NCBI GenBank assembly: GCA_963781035.1 | Contig: CAWAEN010000005.1 | Span: 248,001 to 312,000, forward strand | DNA from: SZUA-35 sp963781035 | Lineage (GTDB): Bacteria; Actinomycetota; Acidimicrobiia; Acidimicrobiales; SZUA-35 | DNA length: 64,000 nt | Direction of reading: 5' to 3' | Shown: positions 8,372 to 16,284 of the stretch, in pieces | Layout of the letters: each line of letters starts with the position of its first letter | Position numbering within the stretch: position 1 is the stretch's first letter | Made by a program: the position numbers and the translations under genes | Notes under the pieces: generated by a model | Told to the model about the DNA's origin: nothing | Database searches by the model: none | What the model saw: only the letters and a program-made list of their open reading frames with translations

Positions 8372-9088
8372 CAGATCATCCCATCGACATCGTCACGCAG
8401 CTCGACGCCCACCTTCCATACCGAGGCCAGCACGGCGACCCCGATCCCGATGATGATCGGGAGGAACGACACCGTGAAGCTCAGGTCGATCTGATCAGCC
8501 GCTGCGGATCGTTGGATCAGGAGCGTTTCCGCGGCCCCGCTCAACAGCGAGTAGCCCGTTCCCCCCACTGCGATGACGAACGCCAGCGCCCACAACCTCC
8601 GTGTGTTGGCGGTGACGAACGGATCACCGGTGCGGCTCGATCGCACGATGGCGAAGACCAACCACGTGCCGATCAGCGCGAGGAGCGGCTCGGACTACGG
8701 TCCAGATGACCCAGACCACTCGTTGACTCGAGGTCGGAGTCGGGAAGGTGAGCTGGGCGGTGACGGGATCGACCGAGACGCACCGGGGCTTGGCCGGTGG
8801 CCGCGTCGACCACGCTGTCGTCGGTCTGTTTGGTCGGGAAGAGGCTCCCGACATCGGTGACATGGAACCGATCTCGGCGTCGACGGTTGGCAGGGTCGTG
8901 CCGTACAGGTCGAGACCGGGCTTGTCGATGAGGGCGCCCACAGCGCCGACGACCATGAAGATCATGCCGACGATCAGGAGGATCTCGAATACTCGGATCA
9001 CTTCGATGCCGCGAACAGAAGAGGTGGGGGTCGAGGTGGACACGGTGGATTCCTGCGGAGCTGGTTGTGGCCGCTCTTTTGCGGCCAT
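8371..9088 (-). CDS. DUF2975 family membrane protein, one frameshift
   Basis: About 238 residues. A hydrophobic segment near the N-terminus (F-E-I-L-L-I-V-G-M-I-F-M-V-V-G), a periplasmic part, then a segment beginning V-V-W-V-I-W-T-V-V-R-A. After a single-base frameshift near 8690 the second frame supplies the remaining membrane helices and the family's R-T-G-D-P-F-V-T-A-N-T-R-R-L motif. Family function is unknown; it is usually co-transcribed with a YozG-type regulator, as here. Start ATG 9088 is the default; GTG 9041 with a better AGGA site is an alternative. Confidence 0.75.
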
Positions 9089-9143
9089 ATCGAAGATCGA
9101 TAACTCCTGGCCGGAGTATGCATATCGACAAACGATACGTCAA
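9087..9143 (-). promoter_or_regulatory. Promoter with two matching operators for the DUF2975/HTH operon
   Basis: On the minus strand, TTGACG (9143-9138) and CATACT (9120-9115) are separated by exactly 17 bases. Two near-identical 16-base palindromes, ATATCGA-AG-ATCGATA (9087-9102) and ATATCGA-CA-AACGATA (9122-9137), lie over the start codon and exactly in the -35/-10 spacer. This is the usual layout of a repressor site; the YozG-type regulator of the operon is the obvious candidate (inference). Confidence 0.7.
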
Positions 9144-9214
9144 GAGTTTCTTGAGAGTTGGGGGCTCCGCGCCGTTTGTTTACTTCTTTCTCTGTTCATA
9201 CGATACCAAACTCT

Positions 9215-9243
9215 TTGCATTCCGAACAGTTGTTCGCTAGAAT
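9215..9243 (+). promoter_or_regulatory. LexA-type SOS box inside a promoter
   Basis: TTGCAT (9215-9220) and TAGAAT (9238-9243) are 17 bases apart. The spacer holds CGAAC-AGTT-GTTCG (9223-9236), which matches the Gram-positive LexA box GAAC-N4-GTTC. The -10 ends 6 bases before the ATG at 9250, so the mRNA is probably leaderless and starts at or near the A. DUF222/13E12 genes are known DNA-damage genes in mycobacteria, which fits. Confidence 0.8.
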
Positions 9244-9249
9244 GGCTCT

Positions 9250-10551
9250 ATGTCCGCCAGCATCGCCGATCTCCTCAGCACCATCCAGGAAGTGCTCGAA
9301 GGCGATGCAACGGATCTCTCGGATGCGGCCGTCCTGACCGAGACGCTCGCGATCGAGGAGCTGCAGTCGAAAGTGGCGGCTCTCGCTGCATCACGGTTGC
9401 ACCAGGCCAACGTCCGCCGACTCTCCTACGAGGTCAACCATCGAAGCGAGGCCACATGGCTGGCCGCGGAGACTCGCCGCAAGCGCGGCGCCATCGCCGG
9501 CCAGATCAAGGAAGCGCGACGCGTCATCGACCTCCTACCGGAGCTTCTCGAGGCCGTCATCGAAGGATCGATCACGTGGGATCACGCTGCCGCAGTTGCT
9601 CGCATCTGCGCTCGACGCGAGTTCCGCGAGGCAGCGATCGCCGACCAGTCCCTCTTCCTGCGATGGGCACGCTCGGAGGAGTGGGCGGCATATGAGGGAT
9701 TCCTCGCCGCATGGATCGAACTCCACGACCCGAGCGACCCACAGGATCTCGACGACAAGGCCTTCGACGACCGTTCGCTCGCCACCGCTCAGGGCCTCGA
9801 TCACATCACCCTCGTTCAGATCAGCACGCCGAATCTCTGCTGGGAGCAGGCCAGGGCAGTGCTCGAGCCGCACTACCGCAGGTTCCTCGAGGCCGACTGG
9901 GTCGAGGCCCGCGACCGTTGCGGCGACGGGGCCGATTGGGCTGACCTTGCCCGATCCGACAGCCAACGCTGGCACGACGCATGGATGGCGGCGCTGCGCA
10001 GCGCAGCGGGTGACGATCCAGGCGCCGCAGTGGAAGCCTGTGTGGTGGTCGATCTGGACACCCTCCTCGACGAGGCCGAGCGACAAGCTCAGAACCGACC
10101 CGAGCTCGATTTCAACCCACCGCACATCGCAGACCCAGCACTCGATGACCTCGATGTCCTCGATGCGCGGATTCGTCGCTATCGGTGCCAGACCCGCACC
10201 GGGCTCAGCATCACACCGTCGACCGCGCTCCTGTCGGTGCTGGCCGGTGACATTCGGCGAGTTTCCCTCTCCGCTCGCAGTCTCGATTTCGAAGCGTCGG
10301 AACAGACTCGTCTCTACCGGGGCATCAAGCGACACGTCCTCCTGCTTCGAGACCGCCATTGCACCGGAGCCGGGTGCGACACGGCGGCCTGGCGCTGCGA
10401 AGCCGACCACCACCTACCTCACAGTCGGGGTGGAGCGACGTCGCCCCGAAACGGCCGAGCCAGGTGCCCTGCATGCCATCGGCACAAGACACGGCTGGAA
10501 ACGCTCGGACTCTCGCCGCCAGATTCGGTCAGCTACCCGCCGGTCACCTAA
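9250..10551 (+). CDS. DUF222 (13E12-type) protein with C-terminal HNH nuclease domain
   Basis: 433 residues. Residues 1-330 are the helical DUF222 region (L-P-E-L-L-E-A-V-I-E-G-S-I-T-W-D-H-A near residue 100). The C-terminus is an HNH nuclease domain: H-C-T-G-A-G-C-D, then C-E-A-D-H-H-L-P-H-S-R-G-G, then C-P-A-C-H-R-H-K, which has the metal and catalytic histidines and the Cys pairs. These proteins are multi-copy in actinobacteria, often linked to mobile introns, and of unclear role. A LexA box lies in the promoter, so damage induction is likely. The start follows the leaderless -10. Confidence 0.9.
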   Translation: MSASIADLLSTIQEVLEGDATDLSDAAVLTETLAIEELQSKVAALAASRLHQANVRRLSYEVNHRSEATWLAAETRRKRGAIAGQIKEARRVIDLLPELLEAVIEGSITWDHAAAVARICARREFREAAIADQSLFLRWARSEEWAAYEGFLAAWIELHDPSDPQDLDDKAFDDRSLATAQGLDHITLVQISTPNLCWEQARAVLEPHYRRFLEADWVEARDRCGDGADWADLARSDSQRWHDAWMAALRSAAGDDPGAAVEACVVVDLDTLLDEAERQAQNRPELDFNPPHIADPALDDLDVLDARIRRYRCQTRTGLSITPSTALLSVLAGDIRRVSLSARSLDFEASEQTRLYRGIKRHVLLLRDRHCTGAGCDTAAWRCEADHHLPHSRGGATSPRNGRARCPACHRHKTRLETLGLSPPDSVSYPPVT

Positions 10552-10562
10552 CCTTCAGGCCC

Positions 10563-12175
10563 ATGACTCAGCCCGATCTCCAAGCTGCTGCCTCCGCCAT
10601 CGAGCTCGCCTCCGGCGTGATCCGTGGCGCCATCTCCCACCTCGCCGAGACCAGCTCGGTCGACGCCGATCAGGTGTTGGCCTACGACATCGCCCACGCC
10701 TCGGCCGCGGTCGAGACGGCCCGGTCGATGCTCGACTACGGCAACAAGGGCGACATCGAAGCCAAGCTGACCTGCGTGTTCGTCGCCGACGCGGTCGCCG
10801 ATCTCGGCGCCAAGATCTGGGGCCGCGAGGCCGCCTGGGCCTGCTCGAACGACGCGCTCGACGGCGCCCGCGAGTTCGTCGCCGCATGGCGCGATCCGGC
10901 CGACCTGGCCGAGCTCGCGTACGAGGACGGCCCCCGCCACCTCGACAGCGACTTCGAGCTGGTCCAGGACACCTTCCGCCGCTTCGCCGACGAGCAGATC
11001 AAGCCTCAGGCCGAGCACATCCACCGCGAGAACGCCGACATCCCCGACGAGCTCATCGCCGGCCTCGGCGAGATGGGCGTGTTCGGGCTGTCGATCCCCG
11101 AGGAGTTCGGCGGCTTCGCCACCGGCGGCGAGTCCGACTACTACGGCATGGTCATCGCCACCGAGGAACTGAGCCGGGCGTCGCTCGGCGCCGGCGGCTC
11201 GCTGATCACACGACCCGAGATCCTCGCTCGAGCGCTCGAGGCCGGCGGCACCGAGGAGCAGAAGAACGACCTGGCTCCCCCGCCTGGCCACCGGCGAGAT
11301 CATGAATGCCGTCGCCGTGACCGAACCCGACTTCGGCTCAGACGTCGCCGGCGTCAAGGTGACGGCCACCCCGACGACGGGCGCGGACGGGTCGCGGGCT
11401 GGCTGATCAACGGAGTCAAGACCTGGTGCACGTTCGGTGCTCGCGCCGATGTCCTCATGGTGCTCGCCCGCACCGACCCCGACCGCAGCAAGGGCCACCG
11501 GGGCCTGTCGATCTTCATCGTGCCCAAGGATCGGGGCGACGGCCACGGCTTCACCCTCACCCAGGAGGCAGAGGCCGAGGGCGTCAGGGCAAGATGGAGG
11601 CCGCACCGATCGACACGATCGGCTACCGAGGCATGCACTCCTACGAGATCGCCTTCGAGAACTGGTTCGTGCCGGCCGAGAATCTGATCGGCGGCGACGA
11701 AGGCCAGGGCCGCGGCTTCTACTTCCAGATGGCCGGATTCGAGAACGGTCGACTCCAGACCGCGGCCCGAGCCGTCGGCGTGATGCAGGCCGCGTACGAG
11801 GCAGCCAAGGAGTACGCCGAGAACCGCGTGGTGTTCGGCGCGCCGATCTCGGAGTACCAGCTCACGAGGGCCAAGCTCACTCGCATGGCCGCGATCATCC
11901 AGGCGTCCCGCCAGTTCGCCTACTCCGTCGGCCGGATGATGGCCAAGGGCGAAGGCAAGATGGAAGCCACGCTGATCAAGGCCTACGTCTGCAAAGCAGC
12001 CGAGTGGGTCACCCGTGAGGCGCTGCAGATCCACGGCGGCATGGGCTACGCCGAGGAGTACGACGTCAGCCGCTACTGGGTCGACGCCCGGGTGCTCTCG
12101 ATCTTCGAAGGTGCAGACGAGACGCTGTGCCTCAAGGTGATCGCCCGGTCACTGGTGGCAGAAGCCAAGGCATGA
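10563..12175 (+). CDS. Acyl-CoA dehydrogenase, three frameshifts
   Basis: About 537 residues in total. The N-terminal 130 residues are a helical extension, followed by the ACAD domain: L-S-I-P-E-E-F-G-G, V-T-E-P-D-F-G-S-D-V-A-G, T-W-C-T-F-G-A-R-A, the R-V-V-F-G region and L-Q-I-H-G-G-M-G-Y. It would oxidise an acyl-CoA using FAD. Three single-base changes break it, near 11270 (an extra C in GACCTGG restores D-W-L), near 11400 and near 11585 (a missing C). Conserved text continues on both sides each time. A TAACCT box lies 7 bases before the ATG. It overlaps the CoA-transferase gene by ATGA. Confidence 0.85.
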
Positions 12176-13358
12176 GCGATGTTCGCCCGCTCGATGGCGT
12201 CCGCGTCGTCGAGCTGGCGCAGTGGGTAGCGGGGCCATCGGCGGCGGGAACGATGGCCGACTGGGGGGCCGAGGTCGTCAAGGTCGAAGCACCGACCGGC
12301 GACCCACAGCGGGCGATGTTCGCATCCGTCGGCATCGACAAGGCGATCCCGAATCCGAGCTTCGCTCAGGACAATCGCGGCAAACGCTCGGTCGTGCTGA
12401 ACCTGCGCGAACCCGAGGGACGTCGCACAGTTCGAACGGCTGCTCGCCGCAGCAGACGTCTTCATCACGAACGTACGAATCGATGCCCTCGAACGACTCG
12501 ACCTCGCACCGACGGCCGTGCACGAGCGTCACCCCACCCTGATCGTCGCGTCTCTCTCCGGCTACGGCCCCGTCGGTCCAGCCCGTGACGTTCCCGGCTA
12601 CGACATCGGGGCCTTCGTCGCCCGCACCGGACTGGCCAGAACCAACGCTCCGGACGACATGCCACCGGTCAATCTGCGATCCGCCATCGGCGATCACATG
12701 ACCGGCATCACGACCGTGTCGGCGGTACTGGCCGCGCTGTTCCAGCGCGCAGAGCACCGGCGAAGGCATGGTGGTCGAGACCTCCTTGTTCCAGACCGGC
12801 ATGTACAGCGTGTCGTGGGACCTCAGCACCCAGCTCACGTTCGGTCGCCTGAGTCGGATGAAGCCGAGGGAGAGCTACGACCAGCCGCTGGTCAACAGCT
12901 ACCGGGCCGGCGACGGGCGCTGGTTCTACCTGATCGGGGTGGAGATGATGCGGCACTTCCCCGGCGTGTGCCATGCGATCAGGCGCCACGACCTGACGAG
13001 CGACGAACGATTCCGGAACGCGGGCGCGGTCCGTGAGCACCGTGCCGAGTTGATCGAGGTCCTCGACGAAGCGTTCGCCACCCAACCGCTCGACCATTGG
13101 GCGGAGCAGTTCGATGCCAACGACGTGTGGTGGGCGCCATGCCAGACCATGGCCGAGGTCGCCGCCGACCCCCAGGCTGAAGCACTCGGAACGTTCATCG
13201 ACACGGTCGACAACTCCTTCGACGGCGATCTCCGCGACGGCCCCATCCGCACCGTCGCCACCCCGGCACGCTTCAACGGCGAGGTCTACCAACCCCGCCG
13301 CCCCGTCCCCGCCCTCGGCGAACACACCGCCGAAGTCCTCGCCGAACTCGACCCGTGA
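12172..13358 (+). CDS. CaiB/BaiF family CoA transferase, two frameshifts
   Basis: About 395 residues. Family III CoA transferase features: G-V-R-V-V-E-L-A-Q-W-V-A-G-P near the start, D-W-G-A-E-V-V-K-V-E, F-A-Q-D-N-R-G-K-R-S-V, then Y-G-P-V-G-P and G-Y-D. It moves CoA between carboxylic acids through a catalytic Asp. Frameshifts near 12425 and near 12755 split it into three conserved pieces. The ATGA overlap with the acyl-CoA dehydrogenase shows an operon; together they suggest degradation of a carboxylic acid substrate (inference). Confidence 0.85.
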
Positions 13359-13400
13359 CCCGTTCGGCCCGTTCCGAGAGCAACGTGCTCCCCGGCTGCG

Positions 13401-13433
13401 CTGCGGCGGCTTCGCCGGGTCCTCGCTCCGCCG
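13401..13433 (-). repeat. REP-like repeat R1, inverted copy
   Basis: Read on the minus strand this is cGGCGGAGCGAGGACcCGGC followed by GAAGCCGCCGCAG, closely matching R2 and R3 at 13666-13703 and 13728-13765 in the opposite direction. It begins 43 bases after the CoA-transferase stop. Confidence 0.75.
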
Positions 13434-13467
13434 GTGACACGACGCTCTCTGCCCCTACGGTCGCGTC

Positions 13468-13623
13468 ATGCTGACAAGACTCCGGACGTGGCGGCTCGCC
13501 CGCAAAGAGCACTCCGTGGCCAAGGCCCTCGCGTCGCAACGCGATCCGGGAGCTCGAGCCGCCCTCGACGAGATACGCAACCCCACGCCGACCACTCAGC
13601 AACAACGAACCACCGGCGGCTGA
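13468..13623 (+). CDS. Possible small basic protein, 51 residues
   Basis: ATG 13468 to TGA 13621-13623. It begins M-L-T-R-L-R-T-W-R-L-A-R-K-E-H and continues with an Ala/Arg-rich helix (A-R-A-A-L-D-E-I-R) and a Thr/Gln tail. It is not one of the long frames and lies between repeat copies, so it may not be real. A TACGGT box lies 6 bases upstream of the ATG (13456-13461), the same arrangement as at many genes here, which supports it. Confidence 0.4.
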   Translation: MLTRLRTWRLARKEHSVAKALASQRDPGARAALDEIRNPTPTTQQQRTTGG

Positions 13624-13665
13624 CCGCCCTCCCAGCCCCACCGAGAGTCAAGCGTCGAGGTCGGC

Positions 13666-13793
13666 GTGTCCGACGGAGCGAGGACTCGGCGAAGCCGCCG
13701 CAGAGCCAATCGAGCAACGAGGTCACAGTGTCCGACGGAGCGAGGACTCGGCGCAGCCGCCGCAGCGAAGTCGGAACACGGAGACCTCGTTGC
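13666..13793 (+). repeat. Tandem REP-like repeats R2 and R3 with flanking inverted arms
   Basis: R2 (13666-13703) and R3 (13728-13765) are 38 bases each and differ at one position; both begin GTGTCCGACGGAGCGAGGAC and are 62 bases apart. R3 is also enclosed by an 11-base inverted pair, gcaacgaggtc (13713-13723) and gacctcgttgc (13783-13793). The cluster fills the gap between the small ORF and the dienelactone hydrolase. It is too short and irregular for a CRISPR array. Confidence 0.8.
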
Positions 13794-13796
13794 GGA

Positions 13797-14474
13797 CTAC
13801 TTCAGCGCTGACAATGCGTCGAGCGTGCGCTGCCAGGCGAGCGCCGAGTCGTCTGCGCTGTACACCTCGGGCCTGGTGTCGTTGAAGAACGCGTGCTCGG
13901 CACCTGCATACACGTGGAAGGTCGCATCCTTGCCGAGCTCCTGCAGCGTTGCGTCGAGCTGCGCCGCCGGTTCCGGCCCGAAGAACCCGTCGTTCTCGGC
14001 GATGTGGGCAACGATCTTCCCGCCGAGTGCCGACCAGTCCGGCTGCGCGTTCTCCCACGGGATCACGCCGTACCACGGCACGGCGACGGCAACCGCGTCA
14101 GGGCGCTGGCAGGCCAGCGTGAGCGTGAGTCCCCCACCCATGCAGAACCCGGTGACACCGATCATGTCCTTGCCCGATTCGGCACGGAGCAGGTCGACGG
14201 CTCCCGAGAGGTCACGTGCGGCACGGCCGAGGTCGAGCGCCATCATCTCCTTGCCCGCCTCGTCCGGCTCGGCAACGACCTTGCCGTGGTAGAGGTCCGG
14301 GGCGAGGGCGATGAAACCCTCGGCCGCGAAACGATCCGTCACGTCCTTGATGTGATCGTTGAGTCCCCACCATTCCTGGATCACGACCAGCCCGGGTCCC
14401 GAGCCCGATGCGGGTCTGGCCAGGTACCCCTGCGCCGTTGTGCCATTGCTTGCGAATTCGACCATGTCTCCCAT
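13797..14474 (-). CDS. Dienelactone hydrolase family protein
   Basis: 225 residues, alpha/beta-hydrolase fold. Visible: V-V-I-Q-E-W-W-G-L-N-D-H near residue 30 (oxyanion region and catalytic-chain Glu), the nucleophile elbow G-F-C-M-G-G-G with Cys as nucleophile, E-N-D-G-F-F-G-P with the Asp, and Y-A-G-A-E-H-A-F with the His. It hydrolyses lactone or ester bonds. ATG 14474 is preferred: a TAGTCT box lies 8 bases upstream (14488-14483). Divergent from the LLM oxidoreductase at 14494. The gene ends beside the repeat cluster. Confidence 0.9.
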   Translation of the reverse strand: MGDMVEFASNGTTAQGYLARPASGSGPGLVVIQEWWGLNDHIKDVTDRFAAEGFIALAPDLYHGKVVAEPDEAGKEMMALDLGRAARDLSGAVDLLRAESGKDMIGVTGFCMGGGLTLTLACQRPDAVAVAVPWYGVIPWENAQPDWSALGGKIVAHIAENDGFFGPEPAAQLDATLQELGKDATFHVYAGAEHAFFNDTRPEVYSADDSALAWQRTLDALSALK

Positions 14475-14493
14475 GGAGGTGAGACTAGGCGCC

Positions 14494-15400
14494 ATGACCG
14501 CTCGTATGCCCGCCCTGTCCCTCGTCGCTACTCCGGGACGACGTCAGAAGATGGTCGACCTCGCAGTCGAGATCGAACGCCTGGGTTTCTCCGGCATCCA
14601 CACACCGAGCTTCGGCGACTCACTCGGGCTCTGCCTGTCGATCGCCCACGCCACGACGACGCTGGAGTTCGGCACAGCCATCCAGCCGATCTACCTCCAG
14701 CATCCGGCGGCCATGGCCACGACCGCTGCCTATCTGCACGAGATCTCCGGCGGCCGATTCCACCTCGGGCTCGGGGTGACCCACGGGCCCGTCATCGAGC
14801 GGCTCGGGGTCACGACGACGGGCAAACCGCTGGCCGACATGCGGGTGTACGTCGACGACATGAAGGCCGCCGGTGAGCAGCAGGGCGGCTTGCCGCCGAT
14901 CACGCTGGCAACGCTCAGGGACAAGATGGTGGGCCTGTCCGTCGACATCGCTGACGGCGCGGTCTGGGCGAACGCTGCTCGCTCGCGTATGGCCCATTCG
15001 TTGTCGCTCATCCCCGATGATCGACTGGCGGCGGGGTTCTTCGTCGGCAACATGATTCCGACCGTCATCGACGATGACCTCGACGCGGCCCGCGCTCGGA
15101 ACCGCAAGACGCTGACCGGTTATGTCGCGCTTCCCAACTATCGCAACTACTGGAAGGACGCCGGCTTCGAGGAGGAGATGGATGCCGTCGAAGCGGCCGG
15201 GCGAGACATCGACGCCGTCCATGCGGCGATGAGCGACCGCTGGCTCGACGACTGCACCCTGTCGGGATCGGCCGAGCCGCGTGCGGGACGGGATCGAGGC
15301 CTGGTTCGACGCCGGTGTGACGACGCCGATCCTCGTGCCGTCGTCGACCTCGGGTGGCCAGGCCAAGGCGCTGCAGGAGTTGTTCGACCTCTATGGGTGA
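14494..15400 (+). CDS. LLM-class (luciferase-like) flavin/F420 oxidoreductase, one frameshift
   Basis: About 302 residues, TIM-barrel luciferase-like family. Visible: I-E-R-L-G-F-S-G-I-H-T-P near residue 25, L-E-F-G-T-A-I, F-H-L-G-L-G-V-T-H-G, and G-A-V-W-A-N. The cofactor, FMN or F420, cannot be fixed from the sequence. A single-base frameshift near 15275 moves the last 40 residues (I-E-A-W-F-D-A-G-V-T-T-P-I-L) into another frame. It is followed 6 bases later by the phosphorylase gene, so the two form an operon. Confidence 0.85.
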
Positions 15401-15406
15401 GACTCC

Positions 15407-16183
15407 ATGACCGACGCACCGATCCTCGACTTCGATCCGGAGCGGCGGGCCATCATCGAGCCGTCGATGTGGCACGACCCCCTCGACGCCATGCCGGTCG
15501 ATGGCGTCATCACCTGGATGGCAGACGCCCATGCCGCGTTCCTGGCCGAACACGACCACGAGGAGATCTACCACTTCCCGATCGAGTCATCGGTGTTGTC
15601 GATCTACCGAGTCGAACGCAGGGCTGGGCCTGTCGCCGTCGCTCTAGCCCAGGTCGGCGCTCCGATCTCGGCCATTCTCCTCGAGACCATGGTGGCGCTC
15701 GGGGCCCGCCGCATCGTGTCGATCGGCTCGGCGGGGGGACTCGATGCCGAGCATCCACCCGGGACCGTCGTGGTGCCGTCTGCGGCGATCCGAGACGAGG
15801 GTGTCTCGTACCACTACGCCGAGCCCGGTTCGTTGGCCCGCCCGGATCCTCGGCTGCAGGATCGACTCCTCGACTCGATGCGATCGAGCGGTGTGCCCTC
15901 GACCGACGGGATCATCTGGACGACAGACGCCTTCTACCGCGAAACACAGGAGAAGGTGAACCGTCGCATCACCCAAGGGGCGATCGCGGTCGACATGGAG
16001 ATCGCCTCACTGGCCACGGTCGCCGCGTTCAGAGGCATCGAGTACGGCGGAGCCGTGTACCTGGCCGACACGCTGCACAGCGACGAATGGGATCCGACCG
16101 AGCTCGTGGTCCGCAACACCGAGTATCGAACCACGATCCTCACTGCCACCGCTGATGCTCTGATACCGCTGCGACTGACCTGA
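15407..16183 (+). CDS. Nucleoside phosphorylase-like protein (uridine phosphorylase superfamily)
   Basis: 258 residues. The PNP/UDP superfamily core is visible: V-A-L-A-Q-V-G-A-P-I-S-A, then I-V-S-I-G-S-A-G-G-L, and V-D-M-E-I-A-S-L-A, which holds the Met-Glu pair that binds ribose. It would cleave a nucleoside with phosphate; the base is not predictable. The N-terminal 70 residues are longer than in typical uridine phosphorylase. It starts 6 bases after the LLM gene. Confidence 0.8.
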   Translation: MTDAPILDFDPERRAIIEPSMWHDPLDAMPVDGVITWMADAHAAFLAEHDHEEIYHFPIESSVLSIYRVERRAGPVAVALAQVGAPISAILLETMVALGARRIVSIGSAGGLDAEHPPGTVVVPSAAIRDEGVSYHYAEPGSLARPDPRLQDRLLDSMRSSGVPSTDGIIWTTDAFYRETQEKVNRRITQGAIAVDMEIASLATVAAFRGIEYGGAVYLADTLHSDEWDPTELVVRNTEYRTTILTATADALIPLRLT

Positions 16184-16284
16184 CCGATTCGAGACCTGAC
16201 GGAACATCGTTCCATCGAACGGAACGCCTCCTCTACAAAGCGCAGATCGGCGACCGGCCGACACTGCTCGACGGGAGGGAAACC

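Noticed and set aside
10548..11606. 352-residue ORF on the minus strand opposite the acyl-CoA dehydrogenase
   Set aside because: It is a GC-driven shadow; the plus strand encodes conserved ACAD motifs and the minus-strand text has no recognisable features.
13666..13793. CRISPR array
   Set aside because: Only two direct copies plus one inverted copy, repeat length 38 with a 24-base gap, no cas genes.
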